This document shows, piece after piece, positions 17,730 to 28,015 of a DNA stretch of 64,000 nucleotides. The DNA comes from an uncultured Polaribacter sp. (lineage in GTDB: Bacteria; Bacteroidota; Bacteroidia; Flavobacteriales; Flavobacteriaceae), in contig CANMHT010000003.1 of assembly GCA_947497755.1 (NCBI GenBank), positions 186,001 through 250,000 of the forward strand. Direction: 5' to 3'. Under the pieces are notes generated by a model. The model worked only from the letters and a program-made list of their open reading frames with translations. It was not told where the DNA came from and made no database searches. Every line of letters starts with the position of its first letter. Within the stretch, counting starts at the first letter, position 1. The position numbers and the translations under genes are program-made.

Positions 17730-19237
17730 TAATAAGTAATCTTTAAGTAAAGTGAAAATGCTGTGTTTAAATTGTTCGTATTGTTTAGTTGTGTGATTTT
17801 TGGGAAGAATTCTGAATTTATTTTTATCCCATAATTTAAAATGGTAGCTTCTTTAATTTGCTTTTGATATCCAATTTTTAATGATAATTTATATTGAGAA
17901 CTTGAAGCTAAATAAAAAGAAGGTAATGTCGCTTCATTTACAAACTTAGAAGGGGTTAAAAATTGCTGTTCCTTTTGTAAATTAAAAGTTGCCATATAAC
18001 CAAAGTCTCCATAAAGAAAACCTTTATTTAGTAGTAACTTTCTAAATAAATTTCCACCTAAACTAATATTGTGATAATGGTAAGAGTTTACAGCCTGAAA
18101 GTCTTTTTGAGCTAAATAATCATAACTTGTAAAAAAGCCATAAACCATTTTTTTAGTCTGTTTTCTTATGTTAAAAATAGCATTGAAACTTGTTGCTTCA
18201 TAATTTTTTCCTTGGGTTGTTGTTCTAAAGTTACTACCAGTTTTAAAGGTGTTTTTTAGATTAAAAATCCAGTTTGTGTCTAAATTCCAATAATTAATAT
18301 TTGTATGGATTGCATGATTGGTATAATTACCTAACAAAGCTCTTGTCTTAATAAATACCTCATAAAAAGAATGCTTTCTTTGTAAATAATCTACTGTTGC
18401 AGAAAATAGTTTTGATTGACTTTTTTGATGATAAAACAATGCTCCTCCAAATGAGGTTTCTTTTTCTTGACTTAACAATGTTTTTGCAGATTCTATAAAA
18501 CCTAAACCTACAGATAATCGATTGTAAATAGACTCATTAACTGGTAAGTTTAAATCACTAGCACTTCCTAAATAATCTATAGAAATATCATTATTCATAA
18601 ATCCATTATTGATTGTAAAACCAATAATACTGTTCTTTAACTTACGAGCAATACTTAATCTTAAAGTGGCATCTATATACTTTAATTTCGGAATAGGATT
18701 CACCGTTCTAAAATACTCAGATAGATAATAGTCTACACCTGCAGAAACTTTCCATTTGTTTGATAAGTTATATAAAATAGTACCGTTAATTTTATACAAT
18801 TGATTGTTCCAATTTCCTTCTTGATAAGCAACATTGTAAAAAGGAGATTTTTCTACAATATCTCGAGTATCAATTAAATTGGATAAGTTATATCCTTTTT
18901 GATTTTGGTAATTCTTTGTAAAAGACAAATTACCTAGCATCCACAAGTTTTTGGTGCTAAATATTCCGTTTGCTTTTACAAATAGATCTCTGTTGCTACT
19001 TTCATCTTGTTTACTTTTAATAGTATTATTTTTTTTATTAAACCCAAACGTAGCTTGTGTATACGGTTTCACAGGATTAAAAAACAATAAAAATGGTTGC
19101 TTTGTAATCTCTGTATTTATAAAATTCACAAATGGATTTTCATGATGCAACTTCACATCAATACTATCTTTTTCTTGAGCAACCAAAATGGTTACACTAA
19201 AAAAACAACTTAAAATAAATAAATTCTGTAGCTTCAT
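17729..19237 (-). CDS. Outer-membrane beta-barrel protein (DUF6850-type)
   Basis: This 502-residue exported protein has a signal peptide ending around TILVAQ (residue 20). The rest alternates aromatic and polar residues in strand-turn patterns and finishes with NTAFSLYLKITY, as in outer-membrane barrels. There is no plug or TonB box. It resembles the DUF6850 barrel family that accompanies DUF4876 lipoproteins and TonB receptors in Bacteroidetes; this family call rests on resemblance and context. It is coupled to the MauG-like gene by a one-base overlap. A short ORF on the opposite strand is a shadow. Confidence 0.65.
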   Translation of the reverse strand: MKLQNLFILSCFFSVTILVAQEKDSIDVKLHHENPFVNFINTEITKQPFLLFFNPVKPYTQATFGFNKKNNTIKSKQDESSNRDLFVKANGIFSTKNLWMLGNLSFTKNYQNQKGYNLSNLIDTRDIVEKSPFYNVAYQEGNWNNQLYKINGTILYNLSNKWKVSAGVDYYLSEYFRTVNPIPKLKYIDATLRLSIARKLKNSIIGFTINNGFMNNDISIDYLGSASDLNLPVNESIYNRLSVGLGFIESAKTLLSQEKETSFGGALFYHQKSQSKLFSATVDYLQRKHSFYEVFIKTRALLGNYTNHAIHTNINYWNLDTNWIFNLKNTFKTGSNFRTTTQGKNYEATSFNAIFNIRKQTKKMVYGFFTSYDYLAQKDFQAVNSYHYHNISLGGNLFRKLLLNKGFLYGDFGYMATFNLQKEQQFLTPSKFVNEATLPSFYLASSSQYKLSLKIGYQKQIKEATILNYGIKINSEFFPKITQLNNTNNLNTAFSLYLKITY

Positions 19238-19245
19238 CTTATATA

Positions 19246-19281
19246 AAAAGCAACCAAGAGTAGGTACTCTTAGTTGCTTTT
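19246..19281 (-). terminator. Hairpin between the DUF4876 and DUF6850 genes
   Basis: Outer arms AAAAGCAAC (19246-19254) and GTTGCTTTT (19273-19281) and inner arms AGAGTA (19257-19262) and TACTCT (19265-19270) form a long stem. In the minus direction the tail is only TATATAAG after the stem Ts, so termination may be partial and may lower expression of the two distal genes. The plus-strand tail is T-rich, but no plus-strand gene ends here. Confidence 0.55.
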
Positions 19282-19292
19282 GTTTTTATATT

Positions 19293-20615
19293 TTACCACC
19301 CACCAGGAGTTGGCTTGTCTAATACTTTAAAATCGTTTGTAGAGTTGTTTGTATCTTGTAATACTTTTCTACCTCCAAAAGTTTTAGCAACTTTTCTAAT
19401 AATGGCTTGAGAAGAGAAAGATCCATTTGGTGTAAACTGGTACCCTCCATCTAAGGCTGTACTTAACCTTCTTGGATATAATTTACTTGCATCCGCTTTA
19501 TTAGTTTCAACCGCATCAATAATTACATCATTAGGTATTTGTACATATAATCTTGTAGTTGAAGTTACTTTTGTATACTTTGGACTAGCTAATTTTGAAA
19601 AGTTTGCAAAATCATCTGCTCTAAAAATGACAAATGAATCTCTTCCTAACGGATCCATAATTAAATCTTTGTTATTTAAGTTATAAGCAACATTTAAATT
19701 AGGAACTGTAGGGTTATCAATGTCTGTTGCAAAAGGAGCTTTTCCAATAGAGTTGAAATAACTAATTAAGTTTATTTCAAAATCTGCATTACTTAAATCT
19801 ACAGTTAATGATGGATCATTAATTGCATACGTTTTTGTTCCAACTGTTAATGGTTGTTTGTGATTAATTGCTGTTGCTGCAATCACGATACTTTCTCCTG
19901 GGTTGATTGGATTTTCTTTTCCTGTTCCTGGAATTTGGTATATATGATCTGCATATACATAATCTGAGTTCGATGCATTTCCTTTTGTTTGTCCTACAGA
20001 TTTTGACCAATCAAACTGTCCATCTGATAAGGTGTAAGATCTTACCGTAGAACTAGAGTTTCCATACAATTGTCCAAAATACAATCCATCAGCATAAATT
20101 ACTTCATTTGAGTTGTTGTAAATTTCAAAAAATACATCTCTAAATACGGCTCCATTTTTTGTATCTGACCCAGAATAGTAAATTTGTTTAAATACTAAAT
20201 CTCCAATTCTAGCTGTTTTTAATTCCAATACTTTGTCTTTTAAAACAGTAGCATTAATTAATACATTTTCTAAGCTAGCATTAAAGTTTACTTCATCAGA
20301 AGTGGCATCAATACCAAAGAAAGCTTTATAAGTAGCTTTGGTAAACTTAATCGAAGCAATTACATTATAAACTCCAGGATTTACGCTTTCAAAATTTGCA
20401 ACTCCTGCATCGTTTGTAGTCGCCTTATACATACTATTTGTACTCGTATTGGTAATTGTAACCTCAACTTCTTTCATCACTTGATTTCCGAAGTTTTTAT
20501 CTAAAGTTACCTTTAAATTATAGGGAACGGGTTCAATAACCTCGTCATTTGTACATGAAACAAACACTAAGCTTGTTAACAATATACTTGCTAATACATA
20601 TTTAATTTTCTTCAT
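19293..20615 (-). CDS. DUF4876 domain lipoprotein
   Basis: This 440-residue lipoprotein (LVFVSC, Cys21) starts with a carboxypeptidase-regulatory-like beta-sandwich (about 33-110, ending GVYNVIASIKFTKA). A larger DUF4876-type domain follows, with the block FFEIYNNSNEVIYADGLYFGQLYG (about 164-187) and INPGESIVIAATAINHK (about 237-253). The function of DUF4876 is not established. The gene follows the 908-residue TonB receptor gene after 21 bp, so it probably encodes a surface lipoprotein partner of that receptor, in the position a SusD protein would have in a polysaccharide locus. Confidence 0.8.
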   Translation of the reverse strand: MKKIKYVLASILLTSLVFVSCTNDEVIEPVPYNLKVTLDKNFGNQVMKEVEVTITNTSTNSMYKATTNDAGVANFESVNPGVYNVIASIKFTKATYKAFFGIDATSDEVNFNASLENVLINATVLKDKVLELKTARIGDLVFKQIYYSGSDTKNGAVFRDVFFEIYNNSNEVIYADGLYFGQLYGNSSSTVRSYTLSDGQFDWSKSVGQTKGNASNSDYVYADHIYQIPGTGKENPINPGESIVIAATAINHKQPLTVGTKTYAINDPSLTVDLSNADFEINLISYFNSIGKAPFATDIDNPTVPNLNVAYNLNNKDLIMDPLGRDSFVIFRADDFANFSKLASPKYTKVTSTTRLYVQIPNDVIIDAVETNKADASKLYPRRLSTALDGGYQFTPNGSFSSQAIIRKVAKTFGGRKVLQDTNNSTNDFKVLDKPTPGGW

Positions 20616-20636
20616 TTTGTTTAATTTATTGTTGGT

Positions 20637-23363
20637 TTAAAATTTGTATCTAATGGTTCCGCCAAATGATACTGGGCGGTTGTATATTCTTCTTTTTGGT
20701 TCTCCAGTAAATGAATCTGTTATTGTAGTTTCTGGTCTGTGATTTAAAAAGTTTATGGCGTAAAAGGAAAATCGGAGTCCGTTTTCGAATTCTTTTGATA
20801 ATTTTAAGTGGTAGTTTCCAAAAATAATTTTCTGACTTGACTCTGCGCCTTGACTGTTTGTTCCACTTCTTCTTATTGGTATATAAGCATCATTTGCTCT
20901 TTCAGAAACAGGTATTTCGTGATATACCAAGTTTCTATCATAATACGCAATTGGGTTTACTGAAAAACCTGGCGACTTATAGTCTGAAAGCCAAAATTGT
21001 TCTGCAGTTAATGTCAACACTAAACCTATATTCGGAACATGATGAATGGCTGTAATACTAGAGTTGAGTGTCTTATAAATATCATCTACAGGCTTGTGAA
21101 CTCCAATCCAAGCAGGAGATAAAATATCATTAGAAAATACATTTCCATATACATTACTTATGGTTTTTGTATAGCGATAGGCTACTGAAAAACTGAAAGA
21201 TGTATTTATACTACTAATCTTTTTTGTATTCCCTAAAAACTCTATTCCTGTATTTACAGAGGTTAATCCATTGGTTGTTTGTCTGTATCCTAACAGTACT
21301 CTTTTTTCTCCTGACTGTACATAATCTGGAGCTCTATCAGGATAAAATGTAAAATCAAAGGTTGGGACATTTGCTATTTCAAAAACCGACTCGCTTGTAA
21401 AACCATCAGTTTGTCTGTTATAGTATGCATTAATACTAGTTGTAAAAGTTGGATGGAAATAATCATATCCAAATTCAATCTTAAATGTTTTAGAAGGTTT
21501 TAAATTCTTATTCTGAAAATCTCTAATAAATGTATGTCCTAATGCAAACGAATATGCATTTGTTCTAAAATCTGCAATTAAATAATCATAGTAAGTCGTT
21601 CCTGGATATAAAAATTGAAGCGCTGGAGACTTGGTAAAAAAACCTGTTCCTAAACGAAGTTTATGTTGTTTATTTAAATATAAAGAACTATTAAATCGCG
21701 GGCTGATTGCAGATAAACCACTGTAATTATCGTATCTAACTCCTAGATTTACATTTAAATCTTTATTAAAAAGTTTAGTAGTTGTTTTACTACTTATATA
21801 AGCACTAATTTTTTTATCTGCCGGAATAGCATCATTAAAATTAATCGATCTCCACCCTATTCCACCGCTACCACTTAATGCAGCAAAAGATTGTACATTG
21901 TCTGTATTAATAATGGTTCCTTTTCCGTAATTATCATCTATAGATAATGATAAACCTCCGCTTACAATGGTTTTTAATTGATTTGTTGTAAAAGACTTAT
22001 AAAAATCAACCTGAGAGAAAAAATTTACTGGTGTATTGTTTACTTCTTCTTTTCCTCTATAATTTGGAGGTGTATATCCCAGCTCAAATGTTCCTTCAAC
22101 TAAACTATTGGCAATTGGCTTTCCACCAGAATTTATAAGTTGCGAAGAATGAGTGGTACTGTTTTGGTAATTGATTGAATTTCTCCATTCTATATTATCA
22201 ACAATAAAATCATTAAAAAACCATTCTGTAGTATTAGAAATTCGAAACCCTCTAGCTTCTAATCTTTTACTTCTTTCTGATGTACTCGTAATTTCAGCAT
22301 TTTCTTTGCTTAAATTCTGATTATAGTTAACCACTAACCTATTACTAAACTCTCCTTTTTTTCTATACTGCCAACTTGTAGAAAGATTGATTCTATCAAA
22401 ACTTGCTAATGATTTTCTTGGATCATTATTAGAATGCAAATAATCTACACTAACATTTAAAAAGCCGTTCTTTTTAGCTAACTCAAAACCTCTTGAAAGT
22501 GTCACTCCGTAAGAACCTCCCCTTAATGTTGTATTTACATCTAAAGGTTTATACCCTATTGCTTTTTTAATTTTAATTAATCCCGTATTGTGATCTCCGT
22601 ATTTAGCAGAAGTAATTCCTTGAACAATTTCTACGCTTTCAATATCATCTAATGCTATTGTTCTTAAATCCAATCCATAACCTGTACTATTAAACTCGGT
22701 TATATTACTAAATAAGTTAACATTGTTTGCTCTGTTACCTGTTAAATCTCCATTTACACTTAGTGGAATATCATCTATTAAATAACCTACTCCAAAAGAG
22801 TTATTAATTAAAAATTGATTGTTTGTATTCCCTAATCCTTGATTGGAATTTTTTCTATTAGAATCAGAAAAAATTGCAGATCTTAAGTTTAAAATCTGAC
22901 GTTCGTGCAAATTACTTTCACTTAAAACTTTTCCTGGTATTAGTTGTAATACATCAGCTAAACTTTGTGCTTGTACTAAATTAATAGCTTGTTTACCTAA
23001 TACAATTTCTGCTCCAGTACTTTGTTTCTTTTTTTGGGCAGTTACAACAACTTCATCTAATTTTAAGTTGTCATCTTCTAGGTAAATAGTTAAATCTGTA
23101 GCCTTAAATACTTTTTTAACAAGTGTCTTTTTTCCTAGTAATTTAAATTCTACATGAACAGGATACTCTTTATTTTTTATAATAAATTCTCCATTGGCTA
23201 TAGATAAAGTCCACCTATTGGTTTCCTGTATTCTAATAAAAACATTTTCTAATGTTTGTTTAGTTTCTTTATCAAAAACCTTTCCTGTAATTTGGGCTTG
23301 TAAGGCCACCGCATTTACTAACAATAAAAAGGCTAGGTACCTTTTTATAATCACTACTCTCAT
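20637..23363 (-). CDS. TonB-dependent receptor, first gene of the DUF4876/DUF6850/MauG operon
   Basis: A 908-residue receptor with a signal peptide ending near ALQAQ (residue 24). It has a short carboxypeptidase-regulatory-like domain (about 25-100), a TonB-box-like LDEVVVTAQKKK, a plug (LADVLQLIPG; IESVEIVQGITSAKYGDHNTG, about 110-265) and a barrel ending FGGTIRYKF. The transported ligand is unknown. Co-expression with a di-haem MauG-like lipoprotein and operator-like palindromes shared with the fbp locus suggest a metal complex or haem-related ligand. That is inference, not seen in the protein itself. Confidence 0.93.
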   Translation of the reverse strand: MRVVIIKRYLAFLLLVNAVALQAQITGKVFDKETKQTLENVFIRIQETNRWTLSIANGEFIIKNKEYPVHVEFKLLGKKTLVKKVFKATDLTIYLEDDNLKLDEVVVTAQKKKQSTGAEIVLGKQAINLVQAQSLADVLQLIPGKVLSESNLHERQILNLRSAIFSDSNRKNSNQGLGNTNNQFLINNSFGVGYLIDDIPLSVNGDLTGNRANNVNLFSNITEFNSTGYGLDLRTIALDDIESVEIVQGITSAKYGDHNTGLIKIKKAIGYKPLDVNTTLRGGSYGVTLSRGFELAKKNGFLNVSVDYLHSNNDPRKSLASFDRINLSTSWQYRKKGEFSNRLVVNYNQNLSKENAEITSTSERSKRLEARGFRISNTTEWFFNDFIVDNIEWRNSINYQNSTTHSSQLINSGGKPIANSLVEGTFELGYTPPNYRGKEEVNNTPVNFFSQVDFYKSFTTNQLKTIVSGGLSLSIDDNYGKGTIINTDNVQSFAALSGSGGIGWRSINFNDAIPADKKISAYISSKTTTKLFNKDLNVNLGVRYDNYSGLSAISPRFNSSLYLNKQHKLRLGTGFFTKSPALQFLYPGTTYYDYLIADFRTNAYSFALGHTFIRDFQNKNLKPSKTFKIEFGYDYFHPTFTTSINAYYNRQTDGFTSESVFEIANVPTFDFTFYPDRAPDYVQSGEKRVLLGYRQTTNGLTSVNTGIEFLGNTKKISSINTSFSFSVAYRYTKTISNVYGNVFSNDILSPAWIGVHKPVDDIYKTLNSSITAIHHVPNIGLVLTLTAEQFWLSDYKSPGFSVNPIAYYDRNLVYHEIPVSERANDAYIPIRRSGTNSQGAESSQKIIFGNYHLKLSKEFENGLRFSFYAINFLNHRPETTITDSFTGEPKRRIYNRPVSFGGTIRYKF

Positions 23364-23385
23364 TGCTATCTAAATTCTGGGGGAG

Positions 23386-23439
23386 CAAATTTAAATAGAA
23401 TTAATCTAAATAAAAATATTATTTAGATTTATTTTAAAT
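23386..23439 (-). promoter_or_regulatory. Promoter of the TonB receptor/MauG operon with strong palindromes
   Basis: The minus-strand -7 element TAAATTTG (complement of 23386-23393) is followed upstream by a perfect palindrome. Its arms are AATCTAAATAA (23403-23413) and TTATTTAGATT (23419-23429) around AAATA. Overlapping it is ATTTAGATTTATTTTAAAT (23421-23439), the same type of site as at fbpA and the DUF4856 gene. The palindromes cover the -33 region, the expected place for a repressor. Confidence 0.55.
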
Positions 23440-23445
23440 AATATT

Positions 23446-24060
23446 TTATTTGATGATCAAAATAGAAATACCGATAAAGACAATAATTTGTAACCACTTT
23501 AAAAAGACACCAGCATTCTTATGTTGCTTAGTGTAGCTAGCAATACTACCAGCTAAAATGGCAATGAATGAAAACACTGTAAATGAAGTAATTATAAACA
23601 AACCTCCTAATACATAAAACTGAATCACTGTAGAAATTTCTGTAGAAAAAAGAAACTGTGGAAAAAAAGCTAGGAAGAAAATAGTAACTTTTGGGTTTAA
23701 AACATTCATCCAAAATCCAGTTTTAAATAGTTGAAAAGGAGATTTTCTTTCTACATTATCTGTAGAAAACACAATATCTGGACTACTTTTATAAACTTGA
23801 TATGCTAAATACAACAAATAAGCAACGCCTAAAAGCTTGATTCCAAAAAATAGATTTTCATTTCTTTTTAGTATTTCTGATACTCCAAATGCAACTAATG
23901 TAGTATGAATAATACAACCTGTCATTAAACCATAAACTGTTGCCAAACCATATTTTCTACCATTTACAATACTTTGTGTTAAAACAAAAATATTATCTGG
24001 TCCAGGAGAAAATGCCAATGCTAAAGTTGCTAATACAAAAGAGATAAGCGTTTCAATCAT
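23446..24060 (-). CDS. LysE/RhtB family amino-acid exporter
   Basis: This 204-residue inner-membrane protein has about six hydrophobic segments and the LysE-family signature SPGPDNIFVLTQS at about 18-30, followed by NGRKYGLATVYGLMTG. Members export amino acids or related small molecules. The substrate cannot be assigned. It is encoded upstream of, and in the same direction as, the TonB receptor operon, but the intervening 82 bp contain that operon's own promoter, so the link is probably only positional. Confidence 0.9.
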   Translation of the reverse strand: MIETLISFVLATLALAFSPGPDNIFVLTQSIVNGRKYGLATVYGLMTGCIIHTTLVAFGVSEILKRNENLFFGIKLLGVAYLLYLAYQVYKSSPDIVFSTDNVERKSPFQLFKTGFWMNVLNPKVTIFFLAFFPQFLFSTEISTVIQFYVLGGLFIITSFTVFSFIAILAGSIASYTKQHKNAGVFLKWLQIIVFIGISILIIK

Positions 24061-24150
24061 AAAAAAGTAATTATCATTGCGAATATACAGAAGCTATTTC
24101 TTAATAGAAAGAACCTCTAGATAATTACTAGTAATTCACACAAAATTTAT

Positions 24151-25191
24151 TTATGATTGTCTTAAAATTGCCTTATTAATTCGTTTGATTAAGCTTGGAC
24201 CTTCATATATAAAACCAGTATAAATTTGTACTAAATCTGCTCCTGCTTTTATTTTTTCTAAGGCATCTTCTGCAGAATGCACACCTCCAACTCCAATTAT
24301 TGGAAATGCTTTATTAGAATTATCTGCCAAGTATTTAATCACCTTTGTACTTTGGTTTTTAATTGGCTGACCACTGACTCCTCCATTTCCTATTTCTTGC
24401 AAACGCGATGTAGGAGTTTTTAAATTATCACGAGTTGTAGAAGTGTTAGAAGCAATAACTCCATCTATACGAGTCTCTGCTACCAATTCAATAATTTCAT
24501 CTAATTGTGTATTATTTAAATCTGGAGCAATTTTAAGTAATATTGGTTTTAATGTATTTGATGATAATTCTTTATTTAATTGTTGTACAGCAGAAATTAG
24601 TTCTACTAAATAATCTTTATCATTTAATTTTGCATGACTCCCCACATTTGGACAACTAACATTCAACACAAAATAATCTACATATGGATGTAATTCTTTA
24701 AATACTTCACAATAATCCTCTGTATAATGCTCTGGTTTTGTTGCTGTATTTTTACCTAGATTTCCTCCAATAATAACTTGTCCTTTATTCTTTTTTAAGT
24801 TTTCAATAGCTGGTGCAATACCTTCATTATTAAAACCCATTCTATTAATAATTCCTTTGTCATCTTTTAAACGAAATAATCTTTGTTTAGGATTACCTGC
24901 TTGAGCTTTGGGTGTAACTGTACCAATCTCAATAAAACCAAACCCAAAATTAGCCAGCTCATTATATAGTACTGCATTTTTATCAAAACCTGCAGCCAAC
25001 CCAACAGGATTTTTAAACTTAAGTCCGAATAATTCTTTTTCCAATCCTTTGTCATTTACCTGAAATATTCCTCTAATAATAATTGGTACTAACGGAATCT
25101 TATGTAAAAATTTTACTACAGAAAAAGTAAAATAATGCACTTTCTCAGGGTCAAAAAGGAATAAAATGGGTCTTATTAGTAATTTGTACAT
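24151..25191 (-). CDS. pyrD: Dihydroorotate dehydrogenase (quinone), class 2
   Basis: A 346-residue protein from the ATG at 25191 ([10 protein letters not shown]). A longer frame opens at 25221 but would start inside the pheT terminator hairpin, so the shorter start is preferred. It has the class 2 N-terminal membrane-associating extension, the FMN-site [10 protein letters not shown] (64-73), the catalytic Ser179 in NVSCPN and the C-terminal phosphate-binding [11 protein letters not shown]. It oxidises dihydroorotate to orotate with quinone as acceptor in pyrimidine synthesis, at the cytoplasmic membrane. It is probably transcribed separately from pheT. Confidence 0.96.
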   Translation of the reverse strand: MYKLLIRPILFLFDPEKVHYFTFSVVKFLHKIPLVPIIIRGIFQVNDKGLEKELFGLKFKNPVGLAAGFDKNAVLYNELANFGFGFIEIGTVTPKAQAGNPKQRLFRLKDDKGIINRMGFNNEGIAPAIENLKKNKGQVIIGGNLGKNTATKPEHYTEDYCEVFKELHPYVDYFVLNVSCPNVGSHAKLNDKDYLVELISAVQQLNKELSSNTLKPILLKIAPDLNNTQLDEIIELVAETRIDGVIASNTSTTRDNLKTPTSRLQEIGNGGVSGQPIKNQSTKVIKYLADNSNKAFPIIGVGGVHSAEDALEKIKAGADLVQIYTGFIYEGPSLIKRINKAILRQS

Positions 25192-25201
25192 ATTCTTATT
25201 T

Positions 25202-25230
25202 ATAAAAAAAGCTCCATACAAATGGAGCTT
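25202..25230 (-). terminator. Rho-independent terminator of pheT
   Basis: Perfect arms AAGCTCCAT (25209-25217) and ATGGAGCTT (25222-25230) enclose a 4-nt loop, 6 bp after the pheT stop. On the minus strand they are followed by TTTTTT (complement of about 25204-25210). Confidence 0.85.
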
Positions 25231-25235
25231 ATGAA

Positions 25236-27662
25236 TTATCTTAAAACAGCATCTAAGTTTTTCTCAAATGTTGCTTGTAATTTTTGCATGATTTTATCAA
25301 TCTGTTTGTCTTCTAGTGTTTTGTTGGCATCTTGTAGCACAAAACTTACTGCGTATGATTTTTTATCTTCAGGTAATTTATCACCTTCGTATACATCAAA
25401 TAAATCTACTTCTTTTAACAGATTCTTTTCTGATTGATTTGCCAAGTTGTAAATCTCTTTAAACGTTACTTTTTGATCAATCAATAAAGCTAAATCTCTT
25501 TTTACTGCTGGATGTTTTGGTAAATCTGCAACCTTTATATTCTTTTTACCACACAATTTCAATACATTTTCCCAATTAAAATCAGCAAATAAAACTTCTT
25601 GCTTTATTCCAAATGTTTTTAAAATAGCAGGTTTTAAGACTCCAAAATCTACCAATTTAATCTTTCCTAAACTAAAGCTAATTCCTTCTGTAAATACATC
25701 CGATTTAGTTGGTGTTGTTTTTAAATTCTGAATTCCAACTCGCTGCAACAATGAAGTAATTACTCCTTTTACATAGAAAAAATCAGAATTTTGAGCAGCA
25801 ACTTTCCAACTATCTTTAGTTCTATTACCAGTAACAAACAAAGTTAAATGTTTATCTTCTTGATATTTTTCGTTGTATTTATGATAAGTTTTTCCAAACT
25901 CATAAAACTTAAGTGCATTGTTTTTTCTATTGATGTTGTATGCAATAGATTCCAATCCACTAAACAACAAAGATTGACGCATCACCTTTAAATCACTACT
26001 TAAAGGGTTTAACATTTCTACGTTATTCTCTGGATTTAAATTTTCTGTTAACTCAATATAATCTTCTTTGGTTAATGAGTTAGACATGGTTTCATTAAAT
26101 CCTAAAGATGTTAATTGATTGGCAACAATGTTCTCTACTTTTGTTTCATTATTAGAATCAAAAGAGATTGAAGTATTTAATTTATGAGAAAACTCTATAT
26201 TGTTATAACCATAAACTCTAAGAATTTCTTCAATAATATCCGCTTCACGTTGAACATCAACTCTATACGAAGGTACTACCAAACCTAAACCAGCTTCGGT
26301 AACACTATTAATTTTTATATCTAAAGATGCTAAAATCTTCTTGATTGTTTCTTTCGGAATTTCTTGTCCGATTAGTTTGTATGCATTTTCGAAAGATAAT
26401 AATACTTCAAAATCTTCTTTTTTCTCTGGATAAAAGTCCATAATATCAGAAGACAAAGTTCCTCCTGCATACTCTTCAATCAATAATGCAGCTCTTTTTA
26501 ATGCGTATTTAGTTGAATTGATATCAATTCCTCTCTCAAAACGGAAAGATGCATCTGTATTTAAGGCATGTCTTTTAGCCGACTTACGAATTGATACAGG
26601 ATTAAAATAAGCACTTTCTAAGAATATACTTGTGGTATTTTCTGTGACCCCAGAATTGATTCCTCCAAATACTCCTGCAATACACATCGGATTAGATTCA
26701 GCATCACAAATCATAATATCATCTGCAGACAAGGTTCTTTCAACCTCATCTAAAGTGGTAAACTTTGTTCCTTCTTCTAAAGTCTTAACAACAACTTTAT
26801 TTCCTTTAATTTTTGAAGCATCAAAAGCGTGCAATGGTTGCCCTAATTCGTGCAATACATAATTGGTAATATCTACTACATTATTTTTTGGAGTAATACC
26901 AATCGCTTTTAAACGATTTTGAATCCATTCTGGAGAATCTTTTACTTCTACATCAGTAATAGAAATTCCGCAATACCTCGGCGCTAAATCTTTATTTTCT
27001 ACCTCAACATCAATCTTTAATTTACGCTCATCAACATGATAATTACTTACAGAAGGTGAAATTAATTCTAAATTAATATCGTGTTGCATTAAACCAGCAC
27101 GTAAATCACGAGCCACACCAAAATGACTCATGGCATCTGCTCTATTTGGTGTTAAACCTATTTCAAAAACCTCATCTTTTTCTATCTTAAAAACTTCAGA
27201 AGCTTTGGTTCCTGCAAGCAATTCATTGTCTAAAACTAAAATTCCATCATGACCTTTTCCTAAGCCTAATTCATCTTCGGCACAAATCATCCCATGACTT
27301 TCTTCTCCTCTTATCTTTCCTTTTTTAATTTTAAATCCTTCTCCTTTTTCATCATACAAAACAGTTCCAATTGTAGCAACAGGCACTTTTTGTCCAGCAG
27401 CTACATTAGGTGCTCCACATACAATTTGTACTGGCGATCCATTTCCTAAATCAACTGTAGTTACTTTAAGTCTATCTGCATTAGGGTGCTGAACACAAGT
27501 AAGTACTTCTCCAACAACTACACCTTCTAAACTTCCTTTTATAGATTCTTTAGTTTCGATTCCTTCTACTTCTAAACCTAAATCAGTTAATAATTCACCC
27601 GCTTTTACTGCGTCCCAATCAATTTGTAAAAATTGTTTTAACCAATTGTATGATATCTTCAT
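25236..27662 (-). CDS. pheT: Phenylalanyl-tRNA synthetase beta subunit
   Basis: An 808-residue protein from the ATG at 27662 ([12 protein letters not shown]), the standard family N-terminus; an upstream in-frame start nine codons earlier is unlikely. It contains the EMAP/tRNA-binding domain (about 40-155, [15 protein letters not shown] and [10 protein letters not shown]), the B3/B4 editing region, the B5 domain ([16 protein letters not shown]), the catalytic-like core and a C-terminal FDX-ACB anticodon-binding domain ([16 protein letters not shown] to the end). It pairs with PheS, encoded elsewhere, as an alpha2beta2 enzyme. TAAATTTG (complement of 27687-27694), 24 bp upstream, is a probable -7 element. 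Confidence 0.97.
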   Translation of the reverse strand: MKISYNWLKQFLQIDWDAVKAGELLTDLGLEVEGIETKESIKGSLEGVVVGEVLTCVQHPNADRLKVTTVDLGNGSPVQIVCGAPNVAAGQKVPVATIGTVLYDEKGEGFKIKKGKIRGEESHGMICAEDELGLGKGHDGILVLDNELLAGTKASEVFKIEKDEVFEIGLTPNRADAMSHFGVARDLRAGLMQHDINLELISPSVSNYHVDERKLKIDVEVENKDLAPRYCGISITDVEVKDSPEWIQNRLKAIGITPKNNVVDITNYVLHELGQPLHAFDASKIKGNKVVVKTLEEGTKFTTLDEVERTLSADDIMICDAESNPMCIAGVFGGINSGVTENTTSIFLESAYFNPVSIRKSAKRHALNTDASFRFERGIDINSTKYALKRAALLIEEYAGGTLSSDIMDFYPEKKEDFEVLLSFENAYKLIGQEIPKETIKKILASLDIKINSVTEAGLGLVVPSYRVDVQREADIIEEILRVYGYNNIEFSHKLNTSISFDSNNETKVENIVANQLTSLGFNETMSNSLTKEDYIELTENLNPENNVEMLNPLSSDLKVMRQSLLFSGLESIAYNINRKNNALKFYEFGKTYHKYNEKYQEDKHLTLFVTGNRTKDSWKVAAQNSDFFYVKGVITSLLQRVGIQNLKTTPTKSDVFTEGISFSLGKIKLVDFGVLKPAILKTFGIKQEVLFADFNWENVLKLCGKKNIKVADLPKHPAVKRDLALLIDQKVTFKEIYNLANQSEKNLLKEVDLFDVYEGDKLPEDKKSYAVSFVLQDANKTLEDKQIDKIMQKLQATFEKNLDAVLR

Positions 27663-28015
27663 GTTTATTTTGTCAAATTTCAGCTGCAAATTTAAGCATT
27701 TTATCTGTATTTGCTAATTAAAAATTGGAGTTAAACTTCTTCTTAAAATGAACTTTTTTTAGTTGTTTTTTTTGAAAATATTTTCAGTTATAAACTAACA
27801 AAATCACTTCTCTAAAAATACTTATAGTTTTAATCTTTTCTTCTTTTTATAAAAAAACTCAATAAAAATGTAGGCTTAAAAAATGCTTCTCACTATAAAT
27901 AGTTAGAAAAAATACCCTATAAATGGTGAGTATAAAAACAATTAATTCTCCTTAAATTATAACGTCATTTTTTTACAAAAAGATGGAAAATTTATTATTA
28001 ACTAAAACCAAACCA
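27663..28015. other. Intergenic region between divergent pheT and endonuclease genes
   Basis: This 353-bp AT-rich stretch has no credible ORF. It holds the pheT -7 element (27687-27694) at one end. Near the endonuclease gene, CTATAAAT occurs twice, at 27893-27900 and 27917-27924, 24 bp apart. The flanks form an imperfect inverted repeat, CTCACTATAAATAG (27889-27902) against CTATAAATGGTGAG (27917-27930), 11 of 14 positions pairing. This may be a regulator site for the secreted nuclease gene. Confidence 0.4.

Noticed and set aside
25192..25221. Ten extra N-terminal residues of PyrD from an upstream start
   Set aside because: This start would fall inside the pheT terminator hairpin, and class 2 PyrD proteins normally begin near MYKLL.
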